DNA of 8,774 nucleotides from the NCBI GenBank assembly GCA_013695775.1, contig JACCZV010000184.1:1-8774 (forward strand), read 5' to 3'. This DNA is from Chitinophagales bacterium. GTDB lineage: Bacteria > Bacteroidota > Bacteroidia > Chitinophagales > UBA10324. Shown piece after piece: positions 6,135-8,774 of this stretch (position 1 is its first letter; each line of letters opens with the position of its first letter). The position numbers and the translations under genes are program-made. The notes beneath the pieces were generated by a model. It was not told the DNA's origin and searched no databases. It saw nothing but the letters and a program-made list of their open reading frames with translations.

Positions 6135-6861
6135 CAAAGTGAATGGTGAACATAAGCGTTCGGGCATGCAGCTTCCCGAGTACCCTTGAAAAATTCAGGT
6201 TGTCATCAGGCTTTAAGATATTCAGCATCCCATAAGATACCTTTATTTCCGGTGAAATAATGACTAACGGTAAGTGAAATTCCATCCCTACTCCCCATTC
6301 TGCCCCAATATCATTTTTATAAACTTTCACCAGATCTTCGGCCAGCCGCGCCTGAGCATTTGATTGCATATCAACACTATACTTAAACCCACCTAACACG
6401 TACATCCTGAAGTCCTTATAGGGCCTTGATCTATATTTAAGGTGAACTGGAAATTCTAAATAAACGGATTCTATTTTCTTTATTGGCAACGTGTCTGCTG
6501 TGCTGATTTTGTATTGAATGCTTCTGTCTGAAAAGGCAAGGTCTGGAATGAATCTCAATTCGAAAGATCGCGATATATGAAAATCGGAAAGAATGCCCAA
6601 ACTGAAGCCAGGATTTGTAAGTGCATGCGCTTCGAGAATTTCATTTTGAGTCAGGTAATTAGAATCGAGGGTGATCTTATAGTTCGAACGGTTTAGCGAC
6701 ATAGAAATGCCAAAATGAAAATTGCGACGACTATACCTCTCATCGTGCTCATAGATATTCATCTGTGCTGATGCAGTTTGCAGCAGCATTAGGATGAAGC
6801 ATGTGATTAAGGCTTGCTTCCTGTATATATGGAACTTATTCCGAATGTGAGTGGTGTGCAT
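6127..6861 (-). CDS. porT: PorT-family outer-membrane beta-barrel protein (type IX secretion)
   Basis: This 244-residue protein has a signal peptide: a long basic n-region (R7, K9, R14, K15), a hydrophobic core (about 17-30), and an ASA cleavage site before Q33. The mature part alternates amphipathic strands with charged loops: NFHFGISMSL, PGFSLGILSDFHI, FELRFIPDLAF, VYLEFPVHLKYRS, MYVLGGFKYSVD, and a last strand ending TLMFTIHFEG. This layout and the length match PorT/SprT, an outer-membrane component of the type IX secretion system. The assignment rests on fold pattern, length and position after ubiE, an arrangement I believe recurs in Bacteroidota. The ATG lies 55 bases inside the end of ubiE in a different frame. 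The only later Met (M25) falls within the hydrophobic core, so the nested start appears genuine. The overlapping part encodes just the n-region. General outer-membrane beta-barrel is the fallback call. Confidence 0.8.
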   Translation of the reverse strand: MHTTHIRNKFHIYRKQALITCFILMLLQTASAQMNIYEHDERYSRRNFHFGISMSLNRSNYKITLDSNYLTQNEILEAHALTNPGFSLGILSDFHISRSFELRFIPDLAFSDRSIQYKISTADTLPIKKIESVYLEFPVHLKYRSRPYKDFRMYVLGGFKYSVDMQSNAQARLAEDLVKVYKNDIGAEWGVGMEFHLPLVIISPEIKVSYGMLNILKPDDNLNFSRVLGKLHARTLMFTIHFEG

Positions 6862-7538
6862 TGAGTTTCTCTAAATCCTGTTTTATCAAGAATGGCAATA
6901 AAGTTTTTTCCATCCGGAAACGATTCCACTGAGCGATGCAGGTATTCATATGCCATTTTATCCTTTGTGATCCAACTCCCAAGAGCCGGGCAGATTCTTG
7001 TAAAATAAAGGTGAAATATCTGGGTAAACGGGAAGCCGGAAGGTTTTGAAAATTCCAGAATCACAAGCGTTCCCCCTTTTTTTAGCACACGAAACAGTTC
7101 ATTAAGCCCCTTTTCCAGGTTTTCAAAATTTCTTACACCGAATGCAACGGTGACTGCATCGAATTTATTATCTGCAAATGGAAGGTTCTCAGAATCGGCC
7201 AACTGCAAATGAATTAGTGAATCAAGCTTTTCTGCTCTTATTTTTTCTTTCCCGATAGCGAGCATTTCATTTGAGATATCAACTGCTGTAATATTTAATG
7301 GCTGTAACGCAGCAAGTTCAATAGCGACATCTGCTGTGCCCGTGGCTACATCTAAGATTGTTTTTGGTTGCTTCTTCCTCAGCACTTTAACTATCTTTTT
7401 TCGCCATGAAACGTCAATTCCGAACGAGAGTAACCGGTTCATTAGGTCATATCTGAACGCAATGCGGTCAAACATCAATGCTACCTGCTCTTTTTTGTGC
7501 AGAGCCATCTCAGCATATGGAACAATTTCTTTTTTCAT
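6807..7538 (-). CDS. ubiE: Demethylmenaquinone methyltransferase (UbiE/MenG)
   Basis: This 243-residue class I SAM-dependent methyltransferase performs the last step of menaquinone synthesis, C-methylation of demethylmenaquinone; the name menG fits a menaquinone-only organism. Visible motifs: YDLMNRLLSFGIDVSW (30-45, the first UbiE signature, with Asp at the usual His position), the SAM-binding ILDVATGTAD (61-70), the ribose-binding acidic residue D87 in AVDIS, NLPFADNKFDAVTVAFGVRN (119-138), and RVLKKGGTLVILEFS (150-164, second signature). The C-terminal LTFGISSIYTG is also typical, so the stop at 6807-6809 looks authentic and the overlap with the following PorT gene is real. No ribosome binding site is seen at the start. 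It diverges from engB over an 80-base gap and is probably cotranscribed with the PorT gene. Confidence 0.95.
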   Translation of the reverse strand: MKKEIVPYAEMALHKKEQVALMFDRIAFRYDLMNRLLSFGIDVSWRKKIVKVLRKKQPKTILDVATGTADVAIELAALQPLNITAVDISNEMLAIGKEKIRAEKLDSLIHLQLADSENLPFADNKFDAVTVAFGVRNFENLEKGLNELFRVLKKGGTLVILEFSKPSGFPFTQIFHLYFTRICPALGSWITKDKMAYEYLHRSVESFPDGKNFIAILDKTGFRETQCTPLTFGISSIYTGSKP

Positions 7539-7618
7539 GATAAGGGTAAAATTACTGAAAGCGACACATTACTAAATTCCTTTCTTTGCATCACCTCTTT
7601 CACCTTTAATGGCATGGA
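7539..7618. promoter_or_regulatory. Divergent intergenic region between ubiE and engB
   Basis: These 80 bases separate two divergent genes and must hold the promoters of both, unless they lie further inside. On the plus strand TTTCTTTG (7581-7588) differs at one base from the Bacteroidota -7 motif TAnnTTTG and would serve engB. I see no convincing matching element on the minus strand and no inverted repeat suggesting an operator. Confidence 0.3.
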
Positions 7619-8215
7619 ATGATTGTTCGAACGGCCACCTTTATTGGGAGTTATGTAGAAGAAAAAAAGTGTCCTGCGAATGCATTTGCTGAATTTGCTT
7701 TTATTGGAAGATCGAATGTGGGAAAGTCCTCTCTGATTAATATGCTTTGTAACCGCAAAGATTTGGTTAAGATTTCCAGATCACCAGGAAAAACTCAAAC
7801 TCTAAATTTTTTTTTGATCAACAACCAATTTTTTTTTGTTGATCTCCCTGGCTATGGTTATGCAAAAGTATCGAGAGAGATGCGAAAGAAATGGGAGTTG
7901 ATGATTGAGGAATATCTAACTTCAAGAAAGACTTTGCAATTGATTTTTGCCCTGATTGATGCACGTCACGAGCCACAGAAGATTGATCTGGAATTCGTAA
8001 ATCAACTAACAGGGTGGGAGCTGCCCTTTGCTTTGGTTTTTACAAAGTGCGATAAGGCAGGGAAATCCCAAACGTGGGAACATGTTCATCAATTTCACGA
8101 TATGCTGCGAAGCAGGAAAGAAGCCATACCGGAAACCTTCATTACTTCAGCAGATACGAGGGCTGGCAAAGAGGAAATGCTGGGTTTTATTGAGCACCTC
8201 ATTGAGAATAAGTAA
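7619..8215 (+). CDS. engB: Ribosome biogenesis GTPase EngB (YsxC/YihA)
   Basis: This 198-residue TRAFAC-class GTPase is needed for late assembly of the 50S ribosomal subunit in the cytoplasm. All G motifs are visible: G1 GRSNVGKSS (30-38), a G2 threonine in the GKTQT segment (T59), G3 DLPGYG (75-80), G4 TKCD (142-145) and G5 TSA (176-178). The SPGKTQTLNFF segment before G3 is characteristic of EngB. Length fits the family (about 195-210), with no fused domains, so it is not Der or Era. Other nearby ATGs (7609, 7614) are out of frame, so 7619 is the natural start. The DNA just before G3 has two runs of nine T flanking an inverted repeat (see separate entry). It converges with the ykuK-like gene. 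Confidence 0.96.
   Translation: MIVRTATFIGSYVEEKKCPANAFAEFAFIGRSNVGKSSLINMLCNRKDLVKISRSPGKTQTLNFFLINNQFFFVDLPGYGYAKVSREMRKKWELMIEEYLTSRKTLQLIFALIDARHEPQKIDLEFVNQLTGWELPFALVFTKCDKAGKSQTWEHVHQFHDMLRSRKEAIPETFITSADTRAGKEEMLGFIEHLIENK
7807..7844 (+). repeat. Two T9 runs and a 9-bp inverted repeat inside engB
   Basis: Nine T residues occur at 7807-7815 and again at 7829-7837. GATCAACAA (7816-7824) is the exact reverse complement of TTGTTGATC (7836-7844), with an 11-base spacer. The region is read in frame as NFFLINNQFFFVDLPG, directly before the G3 motif. The homopolymer runs could favour slippage or sequencing errors. Confidence 0.6.
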
Positions 8216-8222
8216 TTGGCAG

Positions 8223-8243
8223 AATTTTCTGAGCTTGAAAATT
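8223..8243. terminator. AT-rich stem-loop between convergent engB and ykuK-like genes
   Basis: AATTTTC (8223-8229) and GAAAATT (8237-8243) form a 7-bp stem with a 7-base loop, TGAGCTT. It fills most of the 35-base gap between the two stop codons, as expected for a bidirectional terminator, and the poly-T/poly-A composition of the arms fits that. The stem is weak thermodynamically. Confidence 0.38.
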
Positions 8244-8250
8244 GAATAAT

Positions 8251-8721
8251 CTACACCACCTTGTTTGCACAGCTCGAGCTGGCAAATGCCTCCGGCTTGG
8301 CTTTGAATGCAAAACCCATCCCCAGGATGTAGCCCATAGCTTCTTTAAGTGCAGTATTGGAGTGGAAGTTGGGGTTGGTATTAATGTCAGCATGCACTTC
8401 GAGATCCACATCGTAGGCATCCAGTAGGTCACAGAGATTATATGCTGTTTGAACGGATCGGGATACTTCTTCAAGCATTCGTTCCTTAATGGATAGCTTG
8501 GCAGTAGATTTCTCATTATTAATATACATAAATCCCCCTTTCTTTTCCCGCAGAAAGACAATGACAGTGGCAAACTCTGTTATTTTACCCCTCACCTGGG
8601 AATCAGTACCAATGCAAACTTTAAGCTTATTGCCTTCTTCTGTTTCAAACCGGATAGCATCTTCCACAGCTTTGATAATGGGCATCCTGATTTTCTCTCC
8701 ATTAAATTTTCGCCAGAGCAT
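8251..8721 (-). CDS. YkuK/DUF458 family RNase H-like protein
   Basis: The protein has 156 residues from the ATG at 8721. It matches the YkuK (DUF458) family, predicted to adopt an RNase H-like fold: VCIGTDSQVRG (35-45, with D40 as the likely first catalytic acidic residue), FATVIVFL (50-57), KERMLEEV (79-86, with glutamates in helix A), LEVHADINTNP (107-117, D112), and a conserved end KPEAFASSSCANK (142-154). A role in RNA or DNA cleavage is inferred from the fold only; the biological function is not established. The frame upstream of 8721 has no stop up to the window edge, so a longer N-terminus is possible. I prefer 8721 because MLWRKFNGE looks like a family start and an exact -7 box lies just ahead. 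It converges with engB. Confidence 0.85.
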   Translation of the reverse strand: MLWRKFNGEKIRMPIIKAVEDAIRFETEEGNKLKVCIGTDSQVRGKITEFATVIVFLREKKGGFMYINNEKSTAKLSIKERMLEEVSRSVQTAYNLCDLLDAYDVDLEVHADINTNPNFHSNTALKEAMGYILGMGFAFKAKPEAFASSSCANKVV

Positions 8722-8735
8722 GGGATCTGTTTTTT

Positions 8736-8743
8736 CAAAATTA
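8736..8743 (-). promoter_or_regulatory. Candidate -7 promoter element for the ykuK-like gene
   Basis: On the minus strand the bases read TAATTTTG, an exact match to the Bacteroidota -7 motif TAnnTTTG, ending 14 bases before the ATG at 8721. No TTG -33 element is evident upstream. If real, it supports the 8721 start with a very short leader. Confidence 0.25.
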
Positions 8744-8774
8744 TAAAATTCGCCGCATTGCCATTTTACAGAGC

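Noticed and set aside
7807..7837. Frameshifted or pseudogene engB because of the homopolymer runs
   Set aside because: The frame reads through both T runs with all five G motifs intact and a normal total length.
8199..8573. 124-codon minus-strand frame overlapping the ykuK-like gene
   Set aside because: Another frame of the same strand encodes the recognisable YkuK family protein; this translation has no family features.

Overview
The window looks like ordinary chromosome from a member of the Bacteroidota (probably a Chitinophagales/Sphingobacteriales-type or uncultured relative; this is inference from gene content). The reasons are a SusC/BtuB-like TonB-dependent outer-membrane receptor, a PorT-family beta-barrel of the type IX secretion system placed directly after the menaquinone methyltransferase gene, a Bacteroidota-style DnaG, moderately AT-rich DNA, an absence of clear Shine-Dalgarno sequences before the starts, and a few exact matches to the Bacteroidota -7 promoter motif TAnnTTTG. 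I see no tRNA, rRNA, CRISPR array, transposase, phage gene or integron, and no gene-free stretch longer than about 200 bases.

Layout, left to right. Bases 2-1156 (+) hold the C-terminal beta-barrel of a TonB-dependent receptor that begins outside the window. A 170-base gap with two stem-loop candidates leads to dnaG (1327-3255, +), whose end overlaps tail-to-tail, by 8 bases, a 4'-phosphopantetheinyl transferase gene (3248-3901, -). That gene diverges across about 53 bases from a cytoplasmic seven-bladed WD40 propeller protein of unknown function (3955-4863, +). A 200-base gap carries a GC-richer, repeat-like patch. Next is a two-gene cluster: dcd (dCTP deaminase, 5064-5600, +) and, 4 bases later, a small LEA-type-2 lipoprotein (5605-6090, +).

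Facing these is a minus-strand pair, ubiE/menG (6807-7538) followed by a PorT-family gene (6127-6861). The second gene starts 55 bases inside the first in another frame. The ubiE start diverges from engB/ysxC (7619-8215, +), a ribosome-assembly GTPase. The window ends with a minus-strand YkuK/DUF458 RNase H-like protein (8251-8721), whose frame stays open to the right edge.

Functionally this is a set of housekeeping and envelope genes rather than one dedicated system: DNA replication priming (DnaG), nucleotide supply (Dcd), carrier-protein activation (phosphopantetheinyl transferase), menaquinone synthesis (UbiE/MenG), 50S assembly (EngB), and outer-membrane transport and secretion (TonB receptor, PorT, lipoprotein). 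I did not find a convincing undescribed system. The points most worth checking are the nested menG-porT start, the poorly characterised WD40 and YkuK proteins, the repeat-like patch after the WD40 gene, and paired T9 runs flanking an inverted repeat inside engB.
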